Source: Novosphingobium sp. PhB165 (GTDB lineage Bacteria > Pseudomonadota > Alphaproteobacteria > Sphingomonadales > Sphingomonadaceae). From it: a stretch of DNA of 64,000 nucleotides. The number at the start of each line of letters is the position of its first letter. Position 1 is the stretch's first letter. The notes below the pieces were generated by a model. It searched no databases and had not been told where the DNA came from. It worked only from the letters and a program-made list of their open reading frames with translations. Positions 44,766 through 53,023 of the stretch are shown piece after piece. The stretch is from assembly GCF_004341845.1 (NCBI RefSeq), contig NZ_SLVB01000016.1, positions 1 to 64,000 of the forward strand, written 5' to 3'. The translations under genes were made by a program, and so were the position numbers.

Positions 44766-45185
44766 TCAATGCGACCTCCAACCTGGATTGATTTCAACAT
44801 TTGGCGACCGCGCCTGATGACTGGGACAATTTCGTCTGGATCGGCTTTCCAGAGGAAAGGACAGGGTGCCTCGTTGTGCTCGCTGATGAAGCGGTTGATG
44901 GCTGCCGGCAGATCGACGACGGAATGACAGGCGCCGTTCTTCAGCCGCCGGCGTGTGAGCTTTGCGAAGAAACCTTCGACGGCGCTGAGCCGGGAGCGGG
45001 ATGTTGAAACGGAGTGTAAGGTTCAACGCGGATGCCGGGCCAGCCAAGCCCGGACCTTGGGCTGCTTGTGGGCCACATAATTGCCGAGGATAACGTGGAT
45101 GGTCTTGTCGGCAGGCATCTGAGCTTCGTTGGCATTCAGTAAGCGGATGAACTCCTGATGCCGGTGTCGCTGCATATTGCGGCCA
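44766..45185 (-). pseudogene. IS630-family transposase, C-terminal fragment
   Basis: Pieces in successive frames: RHRHQEFIRLLNANEAQMP, DKTIHVILGNYVAHKQPKVR, then AVEGFFAKLTRRRLKN and VVDLPAAINRFISEHNEAP. This is the DDE end of an IS630 transposase. The catalytic aspartate of the usual ILDNY is replaced by glycine (ILGNY), and a stop follows ARHPR. The 5' half is missing; IS256 sequence abuts it at about 45,240. Confidence 0.7.
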
Positions 45186-45243
45186 ATCACGGAGCCATTC
45201 GGAACTGTCAGGAATTTCGTGTGGCGAGGCGGTTGCCATCAGG

Positions 45244-45527
45244 CCAAATTGCGCTTTCGCCATGTTCCACTCACGCGGCGACATTTTCCACTCTTTCTCC
45301 GAACGGTTCAAGATCAGATACAGCCGCTTGGTCGCGGCGTCATCATTGGGGAAATGGCCCCGTGCGCGAACAGCGCGGCGAAAGTTGGCATTCAAAGCCT
45401 CTATAGAATTCGTTGTGTATAGGATCCGCCGGACTTCGTCGGGAAAGGCGAAAAATGGGATGATCTCGGGCCATGCCCGGCGCCAGCTCTGGCCGATAGA
45501 GGGATAGCGCTGGGCACAGAAGCTGGC
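45244..45527 (-). pseudogene. IS256-family transposase, C-terminal fragment
   Basis: The reverse strand reads QSWRRAWPEIIPFFAFPDEV, RRILYTTNSIEALNANFRRA and NRSEKEWKMSPREWNMAKAQ, the standard C-terminal part of a mutator-type transposase. The N-terminal two thirds are absent; the sequence joins an IS630 remnant on the left. Confidence 0.75.
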
Positions 45528-45538
45528 TTAGAAGGTGG

Positions 45539-45667
45539 TCAGGCGGCAGCGGCATCGACGGCCCGGTAGATACCGGCGCGCGCGCCCGTCATGATGGCGC
45601 CGGGCTGCGTCGTCTCCTTCAGGATCGCCAGCTTCTCTTCGTCGCTCCAGTGCCGACGCCGTTCCAT
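45539..45667 (-). pseudogene. Transposase OrfA/TnpA N-terminal fragment (IS66/IS3-like)
   Basis: A 42-codon frame, MERRRHWSDEEKLAILKETT, followed by a short PGAIMTGARAGIYRAVDA end. The RRxWSDEEKLAIL opening is that of TnpA-type helix-turn-helix proteins of IS66 or IS3. It is broken off early. From here to 45948 no further gene was seen. Confidence 0.5.
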
Positions 45668-45948
45668 TCGTACGATCGCTCCACCATCTCAGCGGGCGCT
45701 CATACGAGGCTCGATTGACTGGTCGATATAGACTCGCAAGGCCTCCATGCGAGCTGCGAAATTCACGCCGATACCCATCCCCACAAGGCGGGGATCCGTC
45801 GGCGCTTACACAACGATAGCGATAGAGCTCGATCGGTGTGATCTCGGCGGGGTGTGAACAGGTATTTCCCATCAAAGAGCGCATTGCGCTCCCTCGCTAA
45901 TAGGTGCACCAATGCTTTAGCGAGAAAATCAGAAACGGAAGGCCAACG

Positions 45949-46677
45949 ATGAGCGACACCGTTGCTATCGCTTATTGCGGTCCCGCTGCAATACCAAGCG
46001 ATCTCTTGGCGCGCTGGAACTTCGATCCGTTGTTGCTGACAGCAATCGCAGCGTTAGCAATTGTGATTGCGGCCGGTCGCACTGCAAACGCCCCCGCCGG
46101 CTACGCGGCGGCTGTCCTCATAATCGTGATCTTCGTCTCCCCGCTTTGCGCGTTGTCCTCTGCGCTCTTCTCCGCACGCGTCCTGCATCACGTCTTGTTG
46201 ATATCTGCCGTCGCACCGTTGCTCGCAGTTTCGCTCCCCCTCCGAAAACTGTCGGTGCCGCCGCTTGCTCTGCTCGTCGGCCTTCACGCGATCGTGCTGT
46301 GGGTGTGGCATATGCCGGCGCCTTATGAGTGGGGACTTGCCAGCGTGCCACGCTACTGGCTGATGCAAGCCACACTTCTTGGCAGTGCCTGGCTCTTGTG
46401 GCGGACAATTCTGTCGCCGACTACGCAGCCTGGTTCAGCGCTTCTCGCGCTTGTGGCGACGGTCGCGCAGATGGGCCTATTGGCTGCGTTGATCGTATTC
46501 GCCCAGCATCCACTGTACGCGGTTCATTTCGCGAGCACGCAAGCTTGGGGCATGAGCCCGCTGACGGACCAACAATTGGCAGGCCTCCTGATGTGGGTGC
46601 CGGCGTCTCTATCCTACCTTGGCGTGGGACTCTGGTTAGCATGGTCGAACTTGCGACCGGTCGCGCCATCCATATGA
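45949..46677 (+). CDS. ctaG: CtaG-like cytochrome oxidase assembly membrane protein
   Basis: A 242-residue integral membrane protein with six or seven helices of the caa3_CtaG type. Landmarks are LFSARVLHHVLLISAVAPLL, LHAIVLWVWHMPAPYEWGL and DQQLAGLLMWVPAS. The histidines probably bind copper or haem. CtaG delivers or inserts copper in haem-copper oxidases, fitting the oxidase genes downstream. The ATG at 45949 follows GGAAGG, and the stop overlaps the next gene (ATGA). Confidence 0.82.
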   Translation: MSDTVAIAYCGPAAIPSDLLARWNFDPLLLTAIAALAIVIAAGRTANAPAGYAAAVLIIVIFVSPLCALSSALFSARVLHHVLLISAVAPLLAVSLPLRKLSVPPLALLVGLHAIVLWVWHMPAPYEWGLASVPRYWLMQATLLGSAWLLWRTILSPTTQPGSALLALVATVAQMGLLAALIVFAQHPLYAVHFASTQAWGMSPLTDQQLAGLLMWVPASLSYLGVGLWLAWSNLRPVAPSI

Positions 46678-47174
46678 CAACTTTATTCAAATTCATCCAC
46701 TTGGCCGCTATCGCCATTTGGTCGAGCGGTCTGATTATTATGCCATTTCTGTTCTGGCAGCGCCGAAACATTGAACCCGGGCCGGAACTTGAGCGGCTGC
46801 ATCGGTTGACCCGCTTCGTCTTCGTGGGGATGACCTCTCCAGCGGCCTTCATCGCCATCGGCAGTGGTACAGCGCTCATCTTTCTGCAAACCACGTTCCT
46901 CGAGTGGTTCTCACTAAAGATGGCACTCGTCAGCTTGATGGTCATGCTGCACGTCGTCGCTGGCCTCGTTCTTGCGCACTTGTTCGAGCCTGGCAAAAGC
47001 TTTCGACGGTTCTCGTACGTGGCGCTTACGAGCTCCTATCTCGTCCTGATCACAGCAATAATCTGGGTGGTGCTCGCAAAGCCCCATATCGATTCCAGTC
47101 AGTTCGCTACGGAACTCTTTGCGCCTGGCGGCCTGCGTCAGTTCCTGGGCGAAACCAGAATTCCGATTCCATGA
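46674..47174 (+). CDS. CopD-like membrane protein of the oxidase cluster
   Basis: A 166-residue protein with four membrane helices: LFKFIHLAAIAIWSSGLIIM, FVFVGMTSPAAFIAIGSGTA, LVSLMVMLHVVAGLVLAHLF and YVALTSSYLVLITAIIWVVL. The first-helix histidine and the HVVAGL of helix three resemble CopD-type copper or haem membrane proteins. It starts in the stop of ctaG. Its end overlaps the converging DUF2231 gene by 37 bases. Confidence 0.65.
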   Translation: MTTLFKFIHLAAIAIWSSGLIIMPFLFWQRRNIEPGPELERLHRLTRFVFVGMTSPAAFIAIGSGTALIFLQTTFLEWFSLKMALVSLMVMLHVVAGLVLAHLFEPGKSFRRFSYVALTSSYLVLITAIIWVVLAKPHIDSSQFATELFAPGGLRQFLGETRIPIP

Positions 47175-47653
47175 TCAAATATGAGCTTGCCGCCATGCCA
47201 GCCCGCAAAGCCTGCCACAGTGGCGGCGAGCGCAGAGAGCGCAAGGCCGTGCGGCAGAATCGATTCGGGATAGCCCAACCGGAGCCCCCAGTTCGCCCCG
47301 GAGATAGCGACCAAGGTCATGGCAGCAATCGCGTGGGACCAGCTCGCTTCGTGCATACGTATGCCGCGTACGAGCAAGAGTTCTGCAGTGCCAACGACGC
47401 TCGCTGCGACACCCGTCCAGAAAGTGAAACCGGCGGACCAGAGGCTGACACGCAACCAGAACGGGTCACCCGACCACCAGTAGAAGATATCGACTCCAAG
47501 TGTGGCGACGACAAAGGCGATCGGAAAGTGAACCATCATCACATGCAGCGGGTGGCCGACCAATGCCACCGCGGAGCCGGTGTCAAGCCGAAGCAACTCA
47601 AGCGTGACCGGACTTTCTGTCGTCGTGGACGGATCCTTCTTGCTCGGTGCCAT
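47138..47653 (-). CDS. DUF2231 membrane protein
   Basis: A 171-residue protein with four membrane helices of the DUF2231 family, with GHPLHVMMVHFPIAFVVATLG, FWTGVAASVVGTAELLLV and HGLALSALAATVAGFAGW. The family has conserved histidines likely to bind haem and is often near oxidases or ferric-reductase genes. It is the only reverse gene in the cluster, and it overlaps the CopD-like gene. ATG at 47653 has AGGAGAG eight bases upstream. Confidence 0.8.
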   Translation of the reverse strand: MAPSKKDPSTTTESPVTLELLRLDTGSAVALVGHPLHVMMVHFPIAFVVATLGVDIFYWWSGDPFWLRVSLWSAGFTFWTGVAASVVGTAELLLVRGIRMHEASWSHAIAAMTLVAISGANWGLRLGYPESILPHGLALSALAATVAGFAGWHGGKLIFDHGIGILVSPRN

Positions 47654-47713
47654 GATGCCTGCTCTCCTGGTCCGAACCATTTTTTCAGGCGCTATCATAT
47701 CGCTTCGCGCGCG

Positions 47714-48391
47714 GTGGTCTACTCCACAATATCTTCCACACTCGCGGGATGCACAGGACCTTTGTCAACACTCGATCCCGCCGGATCGGCGGCGCGCTCG
47801 ATCGCCAATCTGTGGTGGCTAATGCTGACAGGCGCCGTCTCGCTGTTTGCACTGGTCATGATCCTCTTTGCTATGGTGATGATTCGGCCTCACTGGGGAG
47901 CAAAAGTGGCACCGGCGCGCTGGATCGTCTTTGGAGGATTGTGCCTGCCGGCAATCGTCCTGACGCCTCTTGTCGCCTATGCGTTGGTAACAGGCGAGCG
48001 GCTATTGCCGGGGACCGGGGCTGATCCGATGCGCATCGAAGCGCAGGCCGCTCAATGGAAATGGAAGTTCCGCTACCCGGGGATCGATGGGGGCGAAACC
48101 GAGGGTGTATTGCATCTCCCTGCAGGCAAGCCGGTCGATATCGTGGTCACTAGTGTCGATGTCATCCACGCATTCTGGATTCCCCGGTTGGGAGGCAAGA
48201 TCGACGCGGTGCCTGGACATCGCAACGTTCTACGGCTCCAGGCAGATGTGCCCGGTCATTACCAGGGGCTCTGCAACGAATTCTGCGGCATCGGCCATAG
48301 TCGCATGCGCTTCGACGTCATCGTTCACCCGGCAGCGGAGTTCTCCGCCGCACTGGCCAAACCCGACGCAGCCGGGAAGGTACCGCAATGA
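47714..48391 (+). CDS. coxM: Cytochrome c oxidase subunit II (CoxM-like)
   Basis: A subunit II with two membrane helices (LWWLMLTGAVSLFALVMIL; WIVFGGLCLPAIVLTPLVAY) and the CuA domain. All CuA ligands are visible: His in DVIHAFW and CNEFCGIGHSRM (Cys, Glu, Cys, His, Met). A lipobox LAGC precedes the mature part. The start is uncertain: GTG at 47714 gives a signal of only 12 residues without positive charge. Codons upstream (RRYHIASRA) look like the natural n-region but have no start codon in frame. A T-run at 47680-47685 could hide a frameshift from the ATGATG at 47652. It overlaps the subunit I gene by four bases. Confidence 0.82.
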   Translation: MVYSTISSTLAGCTGPLSTLDPAGSAARSIANLWWLMLTGAVSLFALVMILFAMVMIRPHWGAKVAPARWIVFGGLCLPAIVLTPLVAYALVTGERLLPGTGADPMRIEAQAAQWKWKFRYPGIDGGETEGVLHLPAGKPVDIVVTSVDVIHAFWIPRLGGKIDAVPGHRNVLRLQADVPGHYQGLCNEFCGIGHSRMRFDVIVHPAAEFSAALAKPDAAGKVPQ

Positions 48392-50925
48392 ATACAACGA
48401 TTGACGATGGCACGCATGGTGGATCGGCATTGAAGCTTCATCGCCAGCTCGCGGAGATCTGGGCCACCGGCCCCGGGCTGCAGCGTCTTGCAGCCATAAA
48501 CCATTCCGTTATCGGGGTGCGCTTCATGGTGACGGCGTTCGTGTTCTTTGCGATCGGCGGCGTGCTCGGTATGCTGACCCGCGTGCAACTTGCGACGCCC
48601 AATGCGACGTTCATGGATGCGGAGACCTACAATCAGGTCTTCACCATGCACGGGTCGATTATGCTGTTCCTGTTCGCCATTCCCATGTTGGAGGGTATCG
48701 CGGTCTATCTCACGCCCAAGATGCTTGGCACAAGGGACTTCGCCTTCCCGCGACTTACCGCATACGGTTATTGGTGCTACCTTTTCGGCGGTACAATCCT
48801 CACGACCGCATTGGTCGCAGGTGTCGCACCCGACAGCGGGTGGTTCATGTATACGCCGCTGAGCTCGAATGTTTACACGCCCGGTATCAATGCCGACGTG
48901 TGGTTGTTGGGAGTGACTTTTGTCGAGATATCGGCCCTGACGCTGGCCGTCGAGATCATCGTCTCGATTTTGACGATGCGGGCGCCGGGCATGTCACTCG
49001 ACCGGATGCCGATTTTCGGATGGTATATGCTGGTGACCGCATTGATGATGGTCGTCGCCTTTCCGCCCTTAATCCTGGGCTCAATCCTGCTCGAGACGGA
49101 GCGGGCCTTTGGCCTGCCGTTCTTCGACCCGTCGCGAGGCGGCGATCCGCTGCTCTGGCAGCACCTGTTCTGGCTCTTCGGTCACCCGGATGTCTACATC
49201 ATCTTCCTGCCTATGGCAGGCCTCCTGTCCACGATGATCCCGGTGTTCGCTGGAACGCCTCTGATAGGATACCGGGCGATCATCGTTGCAATCATCGGCC
49301 TTGCCTTCATCAGCTTTGGTATATGGGTGCACCACATGTTCACCGTGGGCATTCCGCATCTCGCACTCGCCTTCTTTTCGGCAGGATCTGCGATCGTGGC
49401 GGTACCGACTTCGGTGCAGCTATTTGCCTGGCTCGCCACGTTGGCCCATGGCCGGCCGATCTGGAATGTGCCAATGCTCTACATCTTCGGCTTTTTTTCC
49501 ACCTTTGCGATCGGCGGGCTGACAGGCGTTATGCTCGCCATGGTTCCGTTTGATTGGCAAGCGCACGACACTTATTTCGTTGTCGCCCATTTCCACTACG
49601 TAATCGGTGGCTCCGTCGCTTTCCCGATATTGGCAGCGCTCTATTATTGGTTGCCACTGCTGACCGGCAGGACCGCGGTCTATCGGCTTGCTATCCCGGC
49701 GTTCTGGCTGATCTTTGTCGGCTTCAATATGACCTTCTTCTTGATGCATCTGGCCGGGCTGCTCGGTATGCCACGGCGCATCTACACCTATCCGGCGGTT
49801 GAAAACTGGACTTGGCTCAATCTCCTGTCTTCGCTGGGTGGCTTTATCATGACGATCGGCTTCGCGCTGGTGGTGATCGACCTCATCGCGCAGGTCCGCT
49901 ACGGGCGGCGGGTACGCCGCGATCCTTGGAAGGCGGCGACGCTCGAATGGGCCATGCCGATCCCGCCATCCCCATATGCCTTTGCTTCGCTACCTCATAT
50001 CGAAGTTCGTGCAGACCGAATCGCCGTTGGCGATCTTGCGCCGTCACTGGCTCGTGGAGAAGGATATCTTGGGTTCGTGCGCAATGGCTGGCAGGAAACG
50101 CTCGGTGTTCACATGACATCGGGCATGCCGGAACAATTGATCGTGCTGCCGCGTTCGACCTATTTGCCCCTTTGGACAGCGCTGGCGACGGCTACCGCCG
50201 TACTGTGCATGCTGTTCAAGCTCTACTTGCTATCCCTTGGTATGGTGCTGGTGACGGCTGCGTTGTTCGTTCTGGCGGGACAGAGCGCGGGTCAAACCCG
50301 TGACTATGGCCTCCTGCCGGTTGGTCGGGGTCTGAGCTTGCCGCCACACACGGAAACGACCAATCCTCCTGCATGGTGGGCACTCGCGTTCACGCTCGTT
50401 GCGGACGGGACGCTCTTTACATCGCTGATATTCGGCCTGCTCTATTTGTGGATCTCCGCTCCGAACTGGCCGCCGGTGGGCAGGCCCGACACCAGCCTTG
50501 CGATTGCTCTGGCATCCGTCGTCGTACTCGTTGTCGCTGCGATCAGCGCGCGAGGGGCATTGCGTGCCGTCGTCGGCAGTCGCGCACCAGGAGCCTGGAT
50601 CGCGCTGTCAGCCGCCGCCTTGGTGGCGGCGATAGCCGGCCTCGTCGTCCTAATCGGGAATGTCATTCCGCGTCCTACCGAACATGCGCTCGGCGCGACA
50701 GCCGCGGCTGTTCTTGGATTTGTCGTGCTGCACGCCGCGATCGGTCTGCTTTTCCTGCTGAGTAATATCCTGCGCCTTACCTTCGGCCTTGTGTCAGCCC
50801 GGCGTCATATCGACTTCCGCTTAACACGGCTGTGGAGCGACTACACGGCGATTACCGGTGCGCTAGCCATCGGCCTAGTCCTAGCGTTGCCCGCGCTCGT
50901 GGATCTATTGGGGATGCGATCGTGA
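48388..50925 (+). CDS. coxN: Fused cytochrome c oxidase subunits I and III (CoxN-type, divergent)
   Basis: An 845-residue fusion. Residues 1-520 are subunit I with the metal sites: haem a histidine in TMHGS (H88), the CuB ligand and crosslinked pair H266/Y270 in GHPDVY, H315/H316, and H401/H403 in VAHFHYV. The last 200 residues are a subunit-III-like five-helix part. Two proton-channel landmarks differ: the D-channel HPEVY is HPDVY, and the K-channel lysine in VPTGIKIF is glutamine (VPTSVQLF). The usual RMNNxSYW motif is RLTAYGYW. This matches the alternative CoxMNOP group more than the standard aa3 enzyme. It probably still reduces oxygen. Confidence 0.85.
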   Translation: MNTTIDDGTHGGSALKLHRQLAEIWATGPGLQRLAAINHSVIGVRFMVTAFVFFAIGGVLGMLTRVQLATPNATFMDAETYNQVFTMHGSIMLFLFAIPMLEGIAVYLTPKMLGTRDFAFPRLTAYGYWCYLFGGTILTTALVAGVAPDSGWFMYTPLSSNVYTPGINADVWLLGVTFVEISALTLAVEIIVSILTMRAPGMSLDRMPIFGWYMLVTALMMVVAFPPLILGSILLETERAFGLPFFDPSRGGDPLLWQHLFWLFGHPDVYIIFLPMAGLLSTMIPVFAGTPLIGYRAIIVAIIGLAFISFGIWVHHMFTVGIPHLALAFFSAGSAIVAVPTSVQLFAWLATLAHGRPIWNVPMLYIFGFFSTFAIGGLTGVMLAMVPFDWQAHDTYFVVAHFHYVIGGSVAFPILAALYYWLPLLTGRTAVYRLAIPAFWLIFVGFNMTFFLMHLAGLLGMPRRIYTYPAVENWTWLNLLSSLGGFIMTIGFALVVIDLIAQVRYGRRVRRDPWKAATLEWAMPIPPSPYAFASLPHIEVRADRIAVGDLAPSLARGEGYLGFVRNGWQETLGVHMTSGMPEQLIVLPRSTYLPLWTALATATAVLCMLFKLYLLSLGMVLVTAALFVLAGQSAGQTRDYGLLPVGRGLSLPPHTETTNPPAWWALAFTLVADGTLFTSLIFGLLYLWISAPNWPPVGRPDTSLAIALASVVVLVVAAISARGALRAVVGSRAPGAWIALSAAALVAAIAGLVVLIGNVIPRPTEHALGATAAAVLGFVVLHAAIGLLFLLSNILRLTFGLVSARRHIDFRLTRLWSDYTAITGALAIGLVLALPALVDLLGMRS

Positions 50926-51302
50926 AGGCAAAGTCTCAGCCTGAAACACTGACAAACAGCACCATGAAGGTCCATAAAGGCCAAGCTTGTCATTTGTGGT
51001 TGCTCGCAGTGGGGTTTAGCGTCTGGGCCTGCGCACTCGCCGCCGCTTACGTCCTCCACAGCGTTGGCTGCACGTTTGGCTGGTCGACAGACACGCTGCG
51101 CTGGAGCCTGGCGCTGGCTATCCTCATCCACCTTGCGTTGATTGGAGCGCTGTGGCGAACTTTTGCGCGCAGGTTCCCCACCCCGCCCCTCAGTCAAACC
51201 GACTCGTTCATGCGCTGGGTCATCATGGGGACCCTGATTGCGGCCTTCATCACGATCGTTTTCACGCTTGGCCCCGCGTTATTTCTGACGACGTGCACCT
51301 AA
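50922..51302 (+). CDS. Small membrane protein of the oxidase operon
   Basis: A 126-residue protein with three membrane helices (LWLLAVGFSVWACALAAAYV, LRWSLALAILIHLALIGALW, VIMGTLIAAFITIVFTLGPA). It starts with GTG in the stop of the coxN-type gene. It could be a fourth oxidase subunit. Two cysteines are in the first periplasmic loop and C-terminus. No family name is certain. Confidence 0.65.
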   Translation: MKAKSQPETLTNSTMKVHKGQACHLWLLAVGFSVWACALAAAYVLHSVGCTFGWSTDTLRWSLALAILIHLALIGALWRTFARRFPTPPLSQTDSFMRWVIMGTLIAAFITIVFTLGPALFLTTCT

Positions 51303-51366
51303 ATCCCGACCCGCTCCGCGCGGTAATGGGGAATGAGGAATGTGTTCTCGAGCGGAGCTCCATCTT

Positions 51367-52683
51367 ATGACTTATACTATGCGCCGCGTTGTTTGGGTCG
51401 TTGTATATCTACTGTTCGTCCTTTTTCCTTTGCTGACCCTTCTGTTAGGTTCGTTGCCCCCGGCGCGTGATTTTTGGACCGAGTTTTCGGCAGCCCTCGG
51501 TTATTCCGGGTTGGCGATCATGGGGCTGCAGTTCGGGATCACAGCTCGCTTCCGCTATGTTACCGAACCCTGGGGCGAAGACATCATTTACCATTTTCAT
51601 CGGCAGATTTCGCTTTTAGCGGTCGCATTGGTGATAGTGCACCCCCTTATCATGGCGGCGGTCCACCCGGAATTGCTGGAGGTCCCCGAGTTGAGCGAGG
51701 CGCCGTGGGGCGCGGTTGCCGCCTTTTTCTCCTTATTTTCTTTGATAGCCATGGTGGTGACGGCGCTCTGGCGTGCGAAGCTGAAAATCCCGTACGAGGT
51801 TTGGCATCTCAGCCACATCACGCTTGCACTCATCGCCGTAGCAGGTGGGCTTTTCCACATGGTAGGCTGGAGTTTTTACCTCGCCAACCCCTGGAAACGG
51901 GCTCTCTGGTTTGGCCTGACGATCTTCTGGGTCGGGTTGCTGCTCTACGTGCGGATAATCAAGCCGCTATTCATGCTCCGCCGTCCCTATCGGGTGACGG
52001 AAGTGCGTGAGGAGCGCGGGGATACCACAACGCTGGTGATGCAGCCGGAGGGACACGATGGATTTCATTTCCGCACCGGCCAGTTCGGATGGCTGACAGT
52101 GTTGGGAAGCCCGTTCAAAATCACCGCACATCCATTTTCGTTCTCGTCTAGCGCGGCGGTAACGGACGGCAGTGTCGAGATGTCGATCCGCAACCTGGGT
52201 GATTTCACAAGGGAGATACCCAAGACCCGAGTCGGCCAGCGTGTCTATCTCGATGGGCCGTACGGTTCCTTCACCATTGGCAATCCTGCAAACATGCATG
52301 TGCTGATTGCCGGAGGCGTCGGCGTTACACCGATGATGAGCATGATTCGTACGCTTGCCGATCGAGGCGACAAGCGCACGGTAATCCTATTCTATGGCAG
52401 CAAGGACTGGGACTTGATCACGTTTCGCGAGGAACTAGAGGCGCTCGAGGCGCGGCTCGACCTCAAAGTCATTCATGTCCTCGCGGATCCTCCAGCTGAG
52501 TGGAGCGGGGAGCGGGGTTTCATCTCCGCTGACGTGCTTATCCAACATCTGCCGGCGCCCTACGCCGCTCATGAATACTTCATATGTGGGCCGGATGCGA
52601 TGATGGACGCGATCGAACGGGCGCTTGCACAGCTGGATGTGCCGATGTCAAAGTACCACGCTGAGCGCTACAGCTTCGTTTAG
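51367..52683 (+). CDS. Ferric-reductase-like flavocytochrome with FNR domain
   Basis: A 438-residue protein of the ferric reductase/NADPH-oxidase-like family. Six helices come first, with haem-binding His in YHFHRQISLL, VHPLIM and WHLSHITLALIAVAGGLFHM. The C-terminal FNR domain has the FAD site HPFSFSS and NADPH site AGGVGVTPMMSMI and ends with HEYFICGPDAMM and the family C-terminal AERYSF. It could use NAD(P)H to reduce a periplasmic acceptor, which makes it a candidate electron donor in this cluster. The ATG at 51367 gives MTYTMRRVVW. Confidence 0.87.
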   Translation: MTYTMRRVVWVVVYLLFVLFPLLTLLLGSLPPARDFWTEFSAALGYSGLAIMGLQFGITARFRYVTEPWGEDIIYHFHRQISLLAVALVIVHPLIMAAVHPELLEVPELSEAPWGAVAAFFSLFSLIAMVVTALWRAKLKIPYEVWHLSHITLALIAVAGGLFHMVGWSFYLANPWKRALWFGLTIFWVGLLLYVRIIKPLFMLRRPYRVTEVREERGDTTTLVMQPEGHDGFHFRTGQFGWLTVLGSPFKITAHPFSFSSSAAVTDGSVEMSIRNLGDFTREIPKTRVGQRVYLDGPYGSFTIGNPANMHVLIAGGVGVTPMMSMIRTLADRGDKRTVILFYGSKDWDLITFREELEALEARLDLKVIHVLADPPAEWSGERGFISADVLIQHLPAPYAAHEYFICGPDAMMDAIERALAQLDVPMSKYHAERYSFV

Positions 52684-52693
52684 GGAGGGTTCC

Positions 52694-52789
52694 ATGCGCC
52701 GTTTGTTTGCCGACCGACTAGTCTTTGCGACAGGGGTGATCATCGTCGCTGGCGCCATTCTCTTCGCGATGTTGCGGGTTGCCGGATAG
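52694..52789 (+). CDS. 31-residue single-pass membrane peptide
   Basis: A tiny gene with a strong ribosome site (AGGGAGGG) six bases before the ATG. It encodes MRRLFADRLVFATGVIIVAG and ends FAMLRVAG, a positively charged start plus one membrane helix. It begins 10 bp after the flavocytochrome stop and is therefore in the same operon. Small membrane peptides often stabilise oxidase or reductase complexes. Confidence 0.65.
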   Translation: MRRLFADRLVFATGVIIVAGAILFAMLRVAG

Positions 52790-53023
52790 CAGACGCGCGA
52801 CTGACGGGTGACTGAACGTCACGAAGTGGGTTTAGCGCATTGCATAGCCACACTTCAGTTCCGAATAGTTCTCTATACATTGAATAATGAGAAACTTAAT
52901 GTGCTTAAGAAGCGATGTAGAATTACGTTTCACCAATTCAACTCCTCACAAACAAGTTGGCGGATCACAGGCTTACTATGTCACGATGCCAAACGACTCG
53001 CCATGATCCGCCCCCCCTCAAGA

